A stretch of 64,000 nucleotides of DNA, taken from assembly GCF_004365175.1 (NCBI RefSeq), contig NZ_SOCE01000002.1, forward strand, positions 1,364,001 through 1,428,000, written 5' to 3'. Position 1 is the stretch's first letter; each line of letters begins with the position of its first letter. Origin of the DNA: Kribbella voronezhensis. Lineage in GTDB: Bacteria > Actinomycetota > Actinomycetes > Propionibacteriales > Kribbellaceae. The notes beneath the pieces are model-generated. The model was not told the DNA's origin. It did no database searches and was given only the letters and a program-made list of their open reading frames with translations. This document shows positions 50,906 to 59,307 of this stretch, piece after piece. Position numbers and translations under genes: made by a program.

Positions 50906-51988
50906 CTATCCGAAGCCGCGGACCCGGAACTGCATCACGCGGTACGGCCAGCCCGCGTCGGTGTTCCACTGGCTGACGGACAGATGCAGGTCGCTGAGCG
51001 TCGAGCCGGGGATGACGTAACCGCCGTACAGCTGGGCCACGTGATTGCCGTTCTCCTGTCCCCAGGCGCCGCCGTAGATCAGGGTCTGCCGGTACGCCGT
51101 GTAGAGGTTCGACGTCGGCGTGTCCATGATCATCCCGTCGATCCGGTAGTCGCCGGCGTTGAACCAGGTCAGCACCCACTTCCCGCCGAGCGGCCGCAGG
51201 CTCATCTCACCGAAGCTCCCGGACAGGATCGGCGTCGCCGGGTTGCCCCAGTTCCAGGCACCGTCGCGGTATCCCCACGGCTCGTACGCCGCCGGGTTGG
51301 CCACCTGGTCGCTGCGGACCCGCTTGAGGATGATCGGCTTGTCCCGCTGGAACCCGGTCGAGTAGACGTACACGTACCCGTCGTTCCCGAGGCCCCAGGT
51401 GAGCAACTGGAACAGGCCGCCGTCGAGATCGCCCGGGAACTTCGCGCCGGTGTGGTACCAGCTCGCGCCGGAGTTGTCGGATCGCCAGATCTCCGTCCAC
51501 ACGACGTTGCCCAGCCCCTTGTTCACCATGGCGTGCAGATACATCGATCCGCCGATGGTGATCACGTCCGACGGCAACACGGTGGAGAACGTCGGGTTGT
51601 CGTGCGGGTAGTCCCACAACTGCTGTGCCGCGGCTCCCCCGACCGCTCCCGACCAGGTCACGCCGGAGGCGAGGTCCGTCGTGGTCGACCACAACGCGAC
51701 CGGCGACCGCCACCAGCCGCCACCGACCGTCGGGTTCTCGAAGGTGTCGCCGAACATGAACAGCAACCGCCCGTCCGGCGTCCGGGCCGGAATCCCCAGA
51801 TCGGTCGCCTGCATCCGGAACCGGTCGGTCAACCCGGGCCCGGTCAGATCCTTGACCTTGGTCGTCGTCACCGCTTGTACGGCGCGCGTCGTCGCGCCGG
51901 CCAGCGTGGGCGCCGCGAACAACGCTCCAGCACCAGCCACGGCAGCCTTCAGGAAGGTGGAACGTCTGATCATCGGCTCGGACGGCAT
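50906..51988 (-). CDS. Secreted DUF4185 protein (five-bladed propeller type)
   Basis: A 360-residue protein exported by the Tat pathway: the N-terminus has RRSTFLK and an AGA-rich h-region, with predicted cleavage near residue 33. The mature part matches DUF4185 (RMQATDLGIPARTPDGRLLFMFGDTFENPTVGGGWWRSPVALWSTT), a beta-propeller family linked to glycan hydrolysis, with GH183 endo-D-arabinanases and related glycosidases among neighbours in sequence space. It carries no obvious anchoring. A LacI-type palindrome lies 34 bp upstream of ATG 51988, consistent with sugar induction. Confidence 0.8.
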   Translation of the reverse strand: MPSEPMIRRSTFLKAAVAGAGALFAAPTLAGATTRAVQAVTTTKVKDLTGPGLTDRFRMQATDLGIPARTPDGRLLFMFGDTFENPTVGGGWWRSPVALWSTTTDLASGVTWSGAVGGAAAQQLWDYPHDNPTFSTVLPSDVITIGGSMYLHAMVNKGLGNVVWTEIWRSDNSGASWYHTGAKFPGDLDGGLFQLLTWGLGNDGYVYVYSTGFQRDKPIILKRVRSDQVANPAAYEPWGYRDGAWNWGNPATPILSGSFGEMSLRPLGGKWVLTWFNAGDYRIDGMIMDTPTSNLYTAYRQTLIYGGAWGQENGNHVAQLYGGYVIPGSTLSDLHLSVSQWNTDAGWPYRVMQFRVRGFG

Positions 51989-52021
51989 GGTGACTCCTCA
52001 GCAGCGGGGCGGAGCAGATCT

Positions 52022-52037
52022 GGGAAATCGATTGCCC
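52022..52037. promoter_or_regulatory. LacI-type palindromic operator upstream of the DUF4185 gene
   Basis: GGGAAATCGATTGCCC is a 16-bp palindrome with a central CG (one mismatch pair), the usual architecture for LacI-family operators. It is 34 bp upstream of the gene start. No LacI regulator is in the window. Confidence 0.6.
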
Positions 52038-52165
52038 ATCGACCTTCCCGCAGCCACTGACCGAAGTCAAGGACTCATTTCGCCGATCCTGAAAAGGCTT
52101 GTCACTGCCCCGGCGCAGTGCCGAAACTGACTGCGTGCCCGGGTCGCCAGACGAAGGGAGCGGAC

Positions 52166-52186
52166 GTGGCCAACAGGGATATGTGA
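52166..52186 (+). CDS. Micro-ORF 1 (MANRDM)
   Basis: GTG start, six codons, TGA. An AAGGGAG sequence serves as RBS. An in-frame GTG at 52118 could extend it to a 22-residue peptide. It is the first of three similar units; see the array finding. Confidence 0.35.
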   Translation: MANRDM

Positions 52187-52221
52187 GGTTGTCGACGCCC
52201 GCTACGGCGAAGGGAGGACCG

Positions 52222-52242
52222 ATGGCCGGCAAGGAGCAGTGA
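52222..52242 (+). CDS. Micro-ORF 2 (MAGKEQ)
   Basis: ATG start, six codons, TGA. The RBS AGGGAGG lies about 5 nt upstream. It is highly similar to micro-ORF 3 at DNA and peptide level. Confidence 0.4.
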   Translation: MAGKEQ

Positions 52243-52284
52243 GGTAATTATCTGCCGACTCCGTGAGACGAAGGGGGCGCCTGC

Positions 52285-52305
52285 ATGGCTGGCAAGGACC
52301 AGTGA
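52285..52305 (+). CDS. Micro-ORF 3 (MAGKDQ)
   Basis: ATG start, six codons, TGA, preceded by AAGGGGG. It differs from micro-ORF 2 by one synonymous change (GCC to GCT) and one conservative one (GAG to GAC). An in-frame stop sits seven codons upstream, so it cannot be the end of a longer ORF. Confidence 0.4.
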   Translation: MAGKDQ

Positions 52306-52311
52306 AACCGG

Positions 52312-52347
52312 TTGTCGCGGGCACCCGTCCCCAACCGCCCGCGACAA
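52312..52347. terminator. Hairpin between the micro-ORFs and sseA
   Basis: A perfect 11-bp stem (TTGTCGCGGGC / GCCCGCGACAA) with a 14-nt loop lies 3 bp from the sseA stop on the opposite strand and 7 bp after the last micro-ORF stop, so it could terminate either transcript. Confidence 0.7.
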
Positions 52348-52350
52348 TCC

Positions 52351-53184
52351 TCAGTCGGTCCCCGTGGCGATCGGGCGGGTGGGGTCGGTGATCCATTCCG
52401 ACCAGGAGCCGACGTAGACCGGCGCTTCGATGCCGGCGATCTGCAGCGCGAGCGCCTCGTGCGCGGCGGTCACCCCGGACCCGCAGTACACGCCGACCTC
52501 GCTCGAGGCATCCACGTCGAGGTCCGCGAAGCGCTTGCGTAGTTCGTCGGCGGAGAGGAAGTGGCCGTCTGCGGTGACGTTCGCGGTCGTCGGCGCGTTG
52601 ACGGCACCCGGGATGTGACCGGCCACCTTGTCCATCGGCTCGACCTCGCCGGCGAAGCGCTCCGGTGCGCGGGCGTCGAGGAGCACTCCGGTCGATGCCA
52701 GCGCGGCGGCACCTTCGGCGTCCAGCATCGGGATGTGGCCGGGTGAAGCGACGAAGGTTCCGGCCGCGTCGGCGGGGACCGTCGTACTGACCTCTCCCCC
52801 GGCTGCCTGCCAGGCCGCGAAACCGCCGTCGAGGACGCGGACGTCGCGCACCCCGAAGTACCGGAAGATCCACCAGGCGCGGGCCGCGGCCATCGAGTTC
52901 GCGGCGTCGTAGACAACGACGGTTGTGTCCGGTCCGACGCCCGCCCGGCGTAGTGCGGCTTCGACGATGGTTGCCTCAGGCAACGGGTGGCGTCCGCCGG
53001 GGCCGGGTGGGCCGGCCAGCTCGGTGTCGAGGTCGACGAAATGGGCGCCGGGCAGGTGGCCCGCGTCGTACGCGTCCCGGCCGGGCGGCCCCATCAGGTT
53101 CCACGTCACGTCGATGACCACCGGGCGATCGGTACCCGAGTCGTTGGCCGAGCGCAACGATTCGGCAGTGATCAGCGGGTTCAT
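52351..53184 (-). CDS. sseA: 3-mercaptopyruvate/thiosulfate sulfurtransferase
   Basis: A 277-residue double-rhodanese enzyme: an inactive N-terminal domain (about 1-135; PGRDAYDAGHLPGAHFVDLDTELAGP) and a catalytic C-terminal domain (about 150-277) with the Cys loop YCGSGVTA (C234). The CG(S/T)GVT loop fits mercaptopyruvate sulfurtransferase better than thiosulfate-specific rhodanese. It transfers sulfur to cyanide or thiols in the cytosol. ATG 53184 overlaps the thymidine kinase stop by four bases. Confidence 0.88.
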   Translation of the reverse strand: MNPLITAESLRSANDSGTDRPVVIDVTWNLMGPPGRDAYDAGHLPGAHFVDLDTELAGPPGPGGRHPLPEATIVEAALRRAGVGPDTTVVVYDAANSMAAARAWWIFRYFGVRDVRVLDGGFAAWQAAGGEVSTTVPADAAGTFVASPGHIPMLDAEGAAALASTGVLLDARAPERFAGEVEPMDKVAGHIPGAVNAPTTANVTADGHFLSADELRKRFADLDVDASSEVGVYCGSGVTAAHEALALQIAGIEAPVYVGSWSEWITDPTRPIATGTD

Positions 53185-53837
53185 ACGGCGCCTCCGAACG
53201 GCAGGACCTCGGGTGACAGCGTGGCACGTGCACGGGCGGCGGTCAGGCGACGCCGGTGATGGCGACGGCACAGTACTTCGTACGCCGTCTCGACCACGTT
53301 GTCGGGATCTTCCATGTCGCCGACCACGAGCTGCTCGCCCTCGGTCACCATCTCGCCCGCGACCGTCCGGGCGTTGTGGGTGGCGCGTTCGCCGCACCAG
53401 CACAGGGCCTCGACCTGCAGCAGCTCCATCCGGTCGGCCAGCTCGACCAGCCGCGCGGATCCTGGGAACAGCATCGCGCGGAAGTCGGTGAGGATGCCGA
53501 AGCAGAACACGTCGATCTGCAACTCGTCCACGAGCCGGGCGAGCTGCTCGACCTGCTCGGGCTGATAGAACTGCGCCTCGTCACAGACCACGTAGTCGAT
53601 CCGGCCGCCGTGGGTCAGCTCCCCGACGACGTATTGCCAGAAGTCGAAGTCCGGCCGGACCTCGATGGCGGCCGCCTCCAGCCCGAGCCGCGACGACAAC
53701 CGCGACTCCCCGGCCCGGTCGTGGCTGGTGAAGATCCGGCCCAACCGCCCCCGCGCCTTGTGGTTGTGATCCATCTGCAAGGCGAGCGTCGACTTGCCGC
53801 AGTCCATCGTCCCGGTGAAATAGAGCAGGTCAGCCAC
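53181..53837 (-). CDS. tdk: Thymidine kinase
   Basis: A 218-residue type II thymidine kinase for dTMP salvage. The P-loop is TGTMDCGKSTLAL (about 8-20). The catalytic Glu is in VVCDEAQFY. The zinc-binding C-terminal part has CWCGERATHNAR and a later CRRHH. The start is GTG 53837 (VADLLYF); the frame continues upstream without a family match. It is translationally coupled to sseA by an ATGA overlap, an unusual pairing with no known functional link. Confidence 0.93.
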   Translation of the reverse strand: MADLLYFTGTMDCGKSTLALQMDHNHKARGRLGRIFTSHDRAGESRLSSRLGLEAAAIEVRPDFDFWQYVVGELTHGGRIDYVVCDEAQFYQPEQVEQLARLVDELQIDVFCFGILTDFRAMLFPGSARLVELADRMELLQVEALCWCGERATHNARTVAGEMVTEGEQLVVGDMEDPDNVVETAYEVLCRRHHRRRLTAARARATLSPEVLPFGGAV

Positions 53838-53926
53838 AGGCCCCCATCCTGCCAAGTCCCTCAACCATCAGTGACTCCGGGGTGCGTCGGCTTTCGTTCT
53901 GAGCTGTCGCCGGGTTCTACTTGGTC

Positions 53927-55573
53927 GTGCGCAAAGGTGTGGTTGTCGGTCTGGTCTGGTGGCTTGCTCTCGTGGGGGGTGTGGTGCCGGCTCTCGCGGC
54001 GCCGGGGCGGGTCGAGGCGGGGTTGCGGGCGTACTTCGTGATCACGGCGCCGAAGCAGACCGCCAAGGTGGTCAGCGGGGTGAGCGCCAACGGCGGCACT
54101 GTCTACGCGGCGTACGACGGGATCGGCGTACTGGTCGTGCACTCGGCGAACGCGGAGTTCGCCGGCCGGATGCGCACGGTCGCCGGGGTCGAGAAGGTCG
54201 GCGCCACCCGTACGTCGGACCTGCCGCCGGCCGCCGCGAATCCGCAGCTCCCGCCCGCGCCGGTGGAGTCTCCCGACGCCTCACCCGAGGTCGCGCGGCC
54301 GGACATGACCCAGATCGGCGCGGACAAGGCCTGGGCGGTGAACCCCGGCTCGAAGAGCATCACCGTCGGCGTCCTCGACACCGGTGTCGACGACCAGCAT
54401 CCCGACCTGAAGGCCAACTTCGACGCGAGCAGGTCGGCGTCCTGCGCCTACGGGAAGGTCGACACCCGGCCGGGCGCGTGGCGGCCGGTCGGTGAGCACG
54501 GCACCCACGTCGCGGGCACCATCGCCGCGGCCAAGGACGGCAAGGGCATGGTCGGGGTCGCGCCGGGCGTGAAGGTGTCGTCCATCCGCGTCGCCGAGGC
54601 GGGCAGCCAGCTGTTCTTCCCGGAGAACACCGTCTGCGCCTTCGTCTTCGCCGGCCAGAAGGGCGTCTCGGTCACCAACAACAGCTACTACGTCGACCCG
54701 TGGCTGTTCGCGTGCCCGTCGGATCCCGACCAGGCCGCGATCGCCGAGGCGGTCAAGCGCGCGGTCGCCTTCGCCGATTCGAAGGGGGTCGTCAACGTCG
54801 CCGCCGCCGGCAACGACAACTACAACCTGGCCGAGAAGGCCAGCGACGACTCCAGCCCCGACGATTCGACCCCCGGCCTGCGATCCGTCACCAACGACTG
54901 CCTGAGCCTGCCGACCGAGCTGCCCGGCGTCATCGTGGCAGCGGCCGTCGACGCGGAGAACCTGAAGGCGACCTTCTCCAACTACGGCCCGGACAAGATC
55001 ACCGTCGCCGCCCCCGGTGTCGACGTCTACTCGACCGTCCCTGGTGGCGGCTACCAAACCCTGGACGGTACGTCGATGGCCTCGCCGCACGTCGCCGGTG
55101 TCCTCGCGCTGATCCGGAGCGCGAACCCCAAGCTCACCCCCGAGCAAGTGCGCGCCAAGCTGAGCGCCGAGGCCAACGACCTGCCCTGCCCCGCTTCGAA
55201 CGGCGGCGAGTGCACCGGGTCGACGGCGGACAACTCGTACTACGGCGAAGGCCTCGTCGACGCGGCCGAGGCGGTCGGCGCCGCGAGCGCGGACACCCCG
55301 ACAGCCGGCGTGACCATCACCAAGCCGGCCGAACAACTCGGCTTCGGTGGTATCCCCGCGATTCCGCTGCTGCTGAAGGGCATGAGCAGCAAGGGCGAGA
55401 TCAGCTACACGGCGACCGGTCTGCCGCCGGGCCTGAGCATCGACAGCGAGCGCGGCTGGATCACCGGCGTACTGGCGCCGGGCTCCGGCCGGTACAAGGT
55501 GACCGTGACAGCGCGCGACGCCGACGCGAAGACCGCCCAGGCCGTCTTCTACTGGAACGTCTGGAGCTTCTAG
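53927..55573 (+). CDS. Secreted subtilisin-like serine protease (S8)
   Basis: About 548 residues from GTG 53927; TTG 53921 is an alternative. A signal peptide is followed by a propeptide region (about 28-125). The catalytic triad is D151 in GVLDTGVDDQHPD, H191 in EHGTHVAGT and S383 in GTSMASPHVAG, with oxyanion Asn near 296 (AAAGNDN). Extra cysteines suggest disulfides. The C-terminal 90 residues resemble a putative Ig/cadherin-like (He_PIG) domain: LPPGLSIDSERGWITGVLAPGSGRYKVTVTARD. It is an extracellular protease. Its end overlaps the next gene by four bases on the opposite strand. Confidence 0.93.
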   Translation: MRKGVVVGLVWWLALVGGVVPALAAPGRVEAGLRAYFVITAPKQTAKVVSGVSANGGTVYAAYDGIGVLVVHSANAEFAGRMRTVAGVEKVGATRTSDLPPAAANPQLPPAPVESPDASPEVARPDMTQIGADKAWAVNPGSKSITVGVLDTGVDDQHPDLKANFDASRSASCAYGKVDTRPGAWRPVGEHGTHVAGTIAAAKDGKGMVGVAPGVKVSSIRVAEAGSQLFFPENTVCAFVFAGQKGVSVTNNSYYVDPWLFACPSDPDQAAIAEAVKRAVAFADSKGVVNVAAAGNDNYNLAEKASDDSSPDDSTPGLRSVTNDCLSLPTELPGVIVAAAVDAENLKATFSNYGPDKITVAAPGVDVYSTVPGGGYQTLDGTSMASPHVAGVLALIRSANPKLTPEQVRAKLSAEANDLPCPASNGGECTGSTADNSYYGEGLVDAAEAVGAASADTPTAGVTITKPAEQLGFGGIPAIPLLLKGMSSKGEISYTATGLPPGLSIDSERGWITGVLAPGSGRYKVTVTARDADAKTAQAVFYWNVWSF

Positions 55574-56694
55574 CGCCCCTCGTCGACCAGCAGCGGGATC
55601 AGCATCTCGTCCTCGGTGAGCGAACCGTGCAGGCCGATCAGGCCGGCCTCGTTCGGATAGCGACGGCTGGCGACCAGCGCGACCGGTCCGAGCGACGCGA
55701 CCACGACATCGCCGATGCGGGGCGCGACCCGATCCTCGACCGCCCCGAACCAGCCCCGGCCGACAGCGTCTTCGCGGCTCAGCACGAGCGCGTCGTCACC
55801 GAGCCGTTCGCGGTACGTCGACAAGACGTCGGCGGCGGCACCGTCGACGCAGTACAGGTGGCGGAATCGCGATTCGCCGCCGATCAGCTGGATGCCGTCG
55901 GTGAGTTCGGGCTCGGCGTCGAGATCGACCCGGTTCGCGGGGGCGACGTCGACCATGCCGTGGTCGGCGACGACCAGCAGTACGGCATCACGCGGAAGGG
56001 CAGCGCGCACTTGCGAGGCGAAGGCGTCTGCGGCGGCGAGCTCCTTGCGCCATTGCCATGACGCGCTGCCTTGCCCGTGACCGGTGTAGTCGAGTTGGGA
56101 GTCGTACACGTAGACCAGCGACGACTTTCCTTCCCGGCTGGCGAATCTGGTCGCGTCCAGCCGGTCCTCGACGGTGTCGGCGCCGCGGTGAGCGCTCCCC
56201 CGGAACGCGGCCGCCGTGAGGCCGGAGTTGTCGAAGCGTGCCTTGCTGACGTTGCGGGTGGCGACGCCGGCGGCCGCGACCCGTTCGAAAACTGTCTGAT
56301 GTGGTTGCCAGCGGCGGGGATCGACCGGGGCATCCCACGACAGGGCGTTCAGCAGTGCGCCCGTCTCGGGCACGATCGAGGTGTAGCCGACGATGCCGTG
56401 GGCGCCCGGCGGCAGGCCGGTCCCGAAGCTGCTCAGGCTGACGCCGGTGGTAGACGGCACTCCCGCGGTCAAGCTGCGGCCTGCTAGCGAAGACAGGTAG
56501 GGAGCGACGTCGGCGTTGCGCCGGAGAAGGTTCCAGCCGAGGCCGTCGAGCAGCAGTACGGCGTACCGGGGTGCGGGTGGCAGGCCGAGCAGGTTCTGCT
56601 CGTTCGGGACCGACAGTGCGCCCGCTACCGAAGGGAGCACGTCCGCCAGGGATCCGCCGCCGTAGGCCGGCAGCACCGGGGTCGGGTCGGACAC
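55570..56694 (-). CDS. Alkaline-phosphatase-superfamily phosphodiesterase/nucleotide pyrophosphatase
   Basis: A 374-residue protein of the type I phosphodiesterase/NPP family. The metal-binding Asp is in AVLLLDGLGWNLL, the nucleophile Thr in PSTTGVSLSSFGTGLPPGAHGIVGY, and further metal ligands in DYTGHGQGS and VADHGMVDV. It has no signal peptide. It hydrolyses phosphodiester or pyrophosphate bonds; the natural substrate is unknown. It is 3 bp downstream of the DUF5998 gene, the usual partner in actinobacteria. Confidence 0.9.
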   Translation of the reverse strand: MSDPTPVLPAYGGGSLADVLPSVAGALSVPNEQNLLGLPPAPRYAVLLLDGLGWNLLRRNADVAPYLSSLAGRSLTAGVPSTTGVSLSSFGTGLPPGAHGIVGYTSIVPETGALLNALSWDAPVDPRRWQPHQTVFERVAAAGVATRNVSKARFDNSGLTAAAFRGSAHRGADTVEDRLDATRFASREGKSSLVYVYDSQLDYTGHGQGSASWQWRKELAAADAFASQVRAALPRDAVLLVVADHGMVDVAPANRVDLDAEPELTDGIQLIGGESRFRHLYCVDGAAADVLSTYRERLGDDALVLSREDAVGRGWFGAVEDRVAPRIGDVVVASLGPVALVASRRYPNEAGLIGLHGSLTEDEMLIPLLVDEGR

Positions 56695-56697
56695 GGC

Positions 56698-57312
56698 CTA
56701 CCTGCTGGTCGCGGACGACAGGGCCGCCGCGAAGTCGAGCACCTGCTGGATCCCGGCCGGGCCGTCGGCCGCGGCACTGATCCGCAGCGAGATGTCATCG
56801 GCGGCCACCGAACCGGTGTACCCGTGGTCGGCCTCGCAATTCGGGTCGGCGCAGACGGCCGGCTCGAGATCGATCCGGTTCACCATGCCCCAGCCGATCG
56901 TCAGCACGACCTCGCCGCCGGCCGAGCCCGGGTCCTTGCGGACGGAGGCATAGCCGGCTGGATTCGGCACCACGCGGTTGACCACCACCGCGTTCACCCG
57001 GTCGAGCGGGATCGCCTCGGTCGAGGTGGACGCGTACGGCGCCTGGATCAGGTCGTCCGCGGCGTGCTCGTCGGTGTGCCCGACGATCAGCCGGCTCGGC
57101 GTCAGCGCCAGGATGGTGATGTGCCGCCGGACCTCGTCGCGGTCGAACGTCGGCTCGTGTTGCAGCACGAACGCCCGGATCGGCTCGCCGGCGATCGCCA
57201 CCGCGAGGGAGTCCGCCACGACATCTGGGTAGTAGCCGCACCGGTCGATCGCGTCGCGCAGTTCAGGCGAGGCGTCCGCGAGCTCCGGGACCGGCGCATT
57301 CAGGTCACGCAT
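56698..57312 (-). CDS. DUF5998 family protein
   Basis: A 204-residue protein conserved in actinobacteria. The sequence pattern RAFVLQHEPTFDRDEVRRHITILALTPSRLIVGHTDEH is characteristic, with a C-terminal Cys pair (CADPNCEADHGYTG, about residues 153-158) that may bind metal. It has no signal peptide or membrane segment. It is encoded immediately upstream of the phosphodiesterase-like gene and probably works with it; the function is unknown. Confidence 0.82.
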   Translation of the reverse strand: MRDLNAPVPELADASPELRDAIDRCGYYPDVVADSLAVAIAGEPIRAFVLQHEPTFDRDEVRRHITILALTPSRLIVGHTDEHAADDLIQAPYASTSTEAIPLDRVNAVVVNRVVPNPAGYASVRKDPGSAGGEVVLTIGWGMVNRIDLEPAVCADPNCEADHGYTGSVAADDISLRISAAADGPAGIQQVLDFAAALSSATSR

Positions 57313-57334
57313 GGGCTCATCCTTGCACGACGGC

Positions 57335-57377
57335 GCCCTGGCCCCGGACCGCCCTGTGGACGAACCGGAGCCAGGGC
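57335..57377 (-). terminator. Hairpin after the ABC exporter operon
   Basis: A 12-bp stem interrupted by one mismatch (GCCCTGGC-C-CCGG / CCGG-A-GCCAGGGC) lies between the permease stop at 57385 and the DUF5998 gene on the same strand. There is no U tract. Confidence 0.55.
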
Positions 57378-57384
57378 CGGCCTT

Positions 57385-59307
57385 TCAGCCGACGCTGGCC
57401 TTCCGTAGTACGGGAGCGCCGGCGGCGCCGGCCACTGCTACCAGGACCACTCCGACGACGACCTGACCGACAAGCAGCAGCAACCCGGAGTTGCCTTGCG
57501 TGAGCGGATGGCCTCCGCTGAAGACGAGTCCGCAGAAGGCACCGAAGCCGACCACCGGCAGCCCGACTCCGACCACCGGTACGACGGCGGCAAGGCGAGC
57601 CGACCTCTCGATGACCTTCAGCGGTACGCCGGAGCGCCGCAGCGCCTTGGCCGGGCCGGCCTGGTCGAGCGCGGTCCCGACAGCACCGGCCGCCGTGGAG
57701 GCTGCTCCGGTGATGAAGACCAGTCCCAGCAGCAGCGCGACGCCGAGACGCATATCGAGCAGCATCCCCGCCTCGTGCTCGTCCTTCTCGGAATCCGTCA
57801 GCGGCACCACATCCGGCACCACGCTGTAGAGGACCGTGCGAACCTTCTCGCGATCCGCGGCGCCGGGTACGACGATGGTCACCGCCTGATCCTGCGAGGT
57901 CACCTGTCCCTTGATCCCCGCCGCGTCGAGCTTCGTGCGCGCATCCTTGACCACGGCAACTGTTCGACCCTGGTCCGGGTAGAGCTTGAACGCCGTGTCG
58001 GTCCCGTCGCCGGAGATGCCGTACGGCATGAACAACGCGAGGAAGCCGGTCACGAACCCGCTCAGCACCAGCGCGGCAACCGGCCGGAACGCTCCCTTCG
58101 GGTCGTCGACGAGTCGCCGGCCGGCCAGCAGTCCGACGGGGCCGTTCGCCGTACGAGCCAAGATCTTGCCGATCACCTGAACCGCCCAGGGGCCGACGAT
58201 TCGTACGGCGAGCGCAGCCATTCCGACCCCGATCACGATCGGCAGCAGGGCTCCCCCGGTGCCGACGATGCCCAGCATCACGGGGCCGATCACCAGCAGG
58301 CCGAGGCGCAGCGCGCTGGTTGCCTTGCGCGTCTGCCCGCGAACGACGCCGAGCGGCGTGATGCTGACCCGGCCCAGACCGATGAGCGCGCTGATCACCG
58401 AGAGAAGCGGTACTGCGGCCAGTACGACAAGGACGACCCACCAGCTCGCGGTCAGATCGTGCAGGTACCACTGACCTCCGCCGATCGGGATCCGGGCGAT
58501 CAGCGGACTCAGCACGGTGTACCCGATCAAACCGGCGACTGCACCGGCGAACCCGATCACGGCCTGCTCGACAGCACTCAGCCGGAGTACTTGGCTTCTG
58601 GTCGCGCCGGCCAGGCGAAGAGCCGCGAGCCTGCGTTCGCGGCGCTTGGCTGCCACCCCGGCGGCTTGGCCGACGAGGCTGAGCAGTGGAAAGAGGACGA
58701 GCGCGACGCCGAAGGCGACGAGTGCGAGCAGAATCGCGATCCGCTCCGGGAAGGCCGAGCCGTGCCAGCTCGCCAGGTACTTCGGGTGGTACTTCTCGCC
58801 CAAGCCCGGCAGGTCCGGGGTGGCTCCCCGGACGATCACCAGCTCGTCCTTGGAGGACAACCCGTCCGCCGAGATCACGCCGGTCGGCTTGGCGATACCG
58901 AACCGCTTGCTCAGATCGTTGCCGGCACCACCCGACCACAGCTTGGCGACAGCCTGCGAGACGAAGACCTCGCCCGGTTTCGGAGCATGCGGCAGACCCG
59001 GTGGAGGCGCGAGCCGGGCGTTGCGCTGCTCGTCGGTGACGGCGAGGTCGTACCGCAGTACGGGCTTGCCCGCGACCATGTCCTTCACCTCGTGGGTCAC
59101 GCCGACCGCCGTCTTCGCGTCCGCGTCGTCCGTCGTGCGCCAGCCGATCCGGTCGGCCCTGTGGGTGAGGCCGAGCGTTCCGGCGATCAGGAAGGTGAGC
59201 AGCAGGGCGACCACCGCGGTCGCTCCCAGCGCCGCGAGATTCGCAGCGCGGCCGCCGGGACCCGGACGGCGCACGAAGCGCAGCCCGAGATCGGTCATCG
59301 GATTCAT
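57385..59307 (-). CDS. ABC exporter permease of the MacB/FtsX type
   Basis: A 640-residue membrane protein with two FtsX-like units: one N-terminal TM, a periplasmic-type extracellular loop (about 45-190), a four-TM block (about 195-330), then a second TM block, a loop (about 430-510) and C-terminal TM helices. Such double-FtsX permeases export lipids, peptides or antibiotics, or transmit energy across the membrane, working with the ATPase encoded directly upstream (4-bp overlap). Confidence 0.88.
   Translation of the reverse strand: MNPMTDLGLRFVRRPGPGGRAANLAALGATAVVALLLTFLIAGTLGLTHRADRIGWRTTDDADAKTAVGVTHEVKDMVAGKPVLRYDLAVTDEQRNARLAPPPGLPHAPKPGEVFVSQAVAKLWSGGAGNDLSKRFGIAKPTGVISADGLSSKDELVIVRGATPDLPGLGEKYHPKYLASWHGSAFPERIAILLALVAFGVALVLFPLLSLVGQAAGVAAKRRERRLAALRLAGATRSQVLRLSAVEQAVIGFAGAVAGLIGYTVLSPLIARIPIGGGQWYLHDLTASWWVVLVVLAAVPLLSVISALIGLGRVSITPLGVVRGQTRKATSALRLGLLVIGPVMLGIVGTGGALLPIVIGVGMAALAVRIVGPWAVQVIGKILARTANGPVGLLAGRRLVDDPKGAFRPVAALVLSGFVTGFLALFMPYGISGDGTDTAFKLYPDQGRTVAVVKDARTKLDAAGIKGQVTSQDQAVTIVVPGAADREKVRTVLYSVVPDVVPLTDSEKDEHEAGMLLDMRLGVALLLGLVFITGAASTAAGAVGTALDQAGPAKALRRSGVPLKVIERSARLAAVVPVVGVGLPVVGFGAFCGLVFSGGHPLTQGNSGLLLLVGQVVVGVVLVAVAGAAGAPVLRKASVG

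Larger units (their letters stand above)
52038..52350. other. Intergenic region between the DUF4185 gene and sseA
   Basis: It contains no gene of normal size. Its plus strand holds three six-codon micro-ORFs (52166, 52222 and 52285) each preceded by CGAAGGG, and ends in an 11-bp hairpin at 52312-52347. No clear -10/-35 was identified for a plus-strand transcript. Confidence 0.6.
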
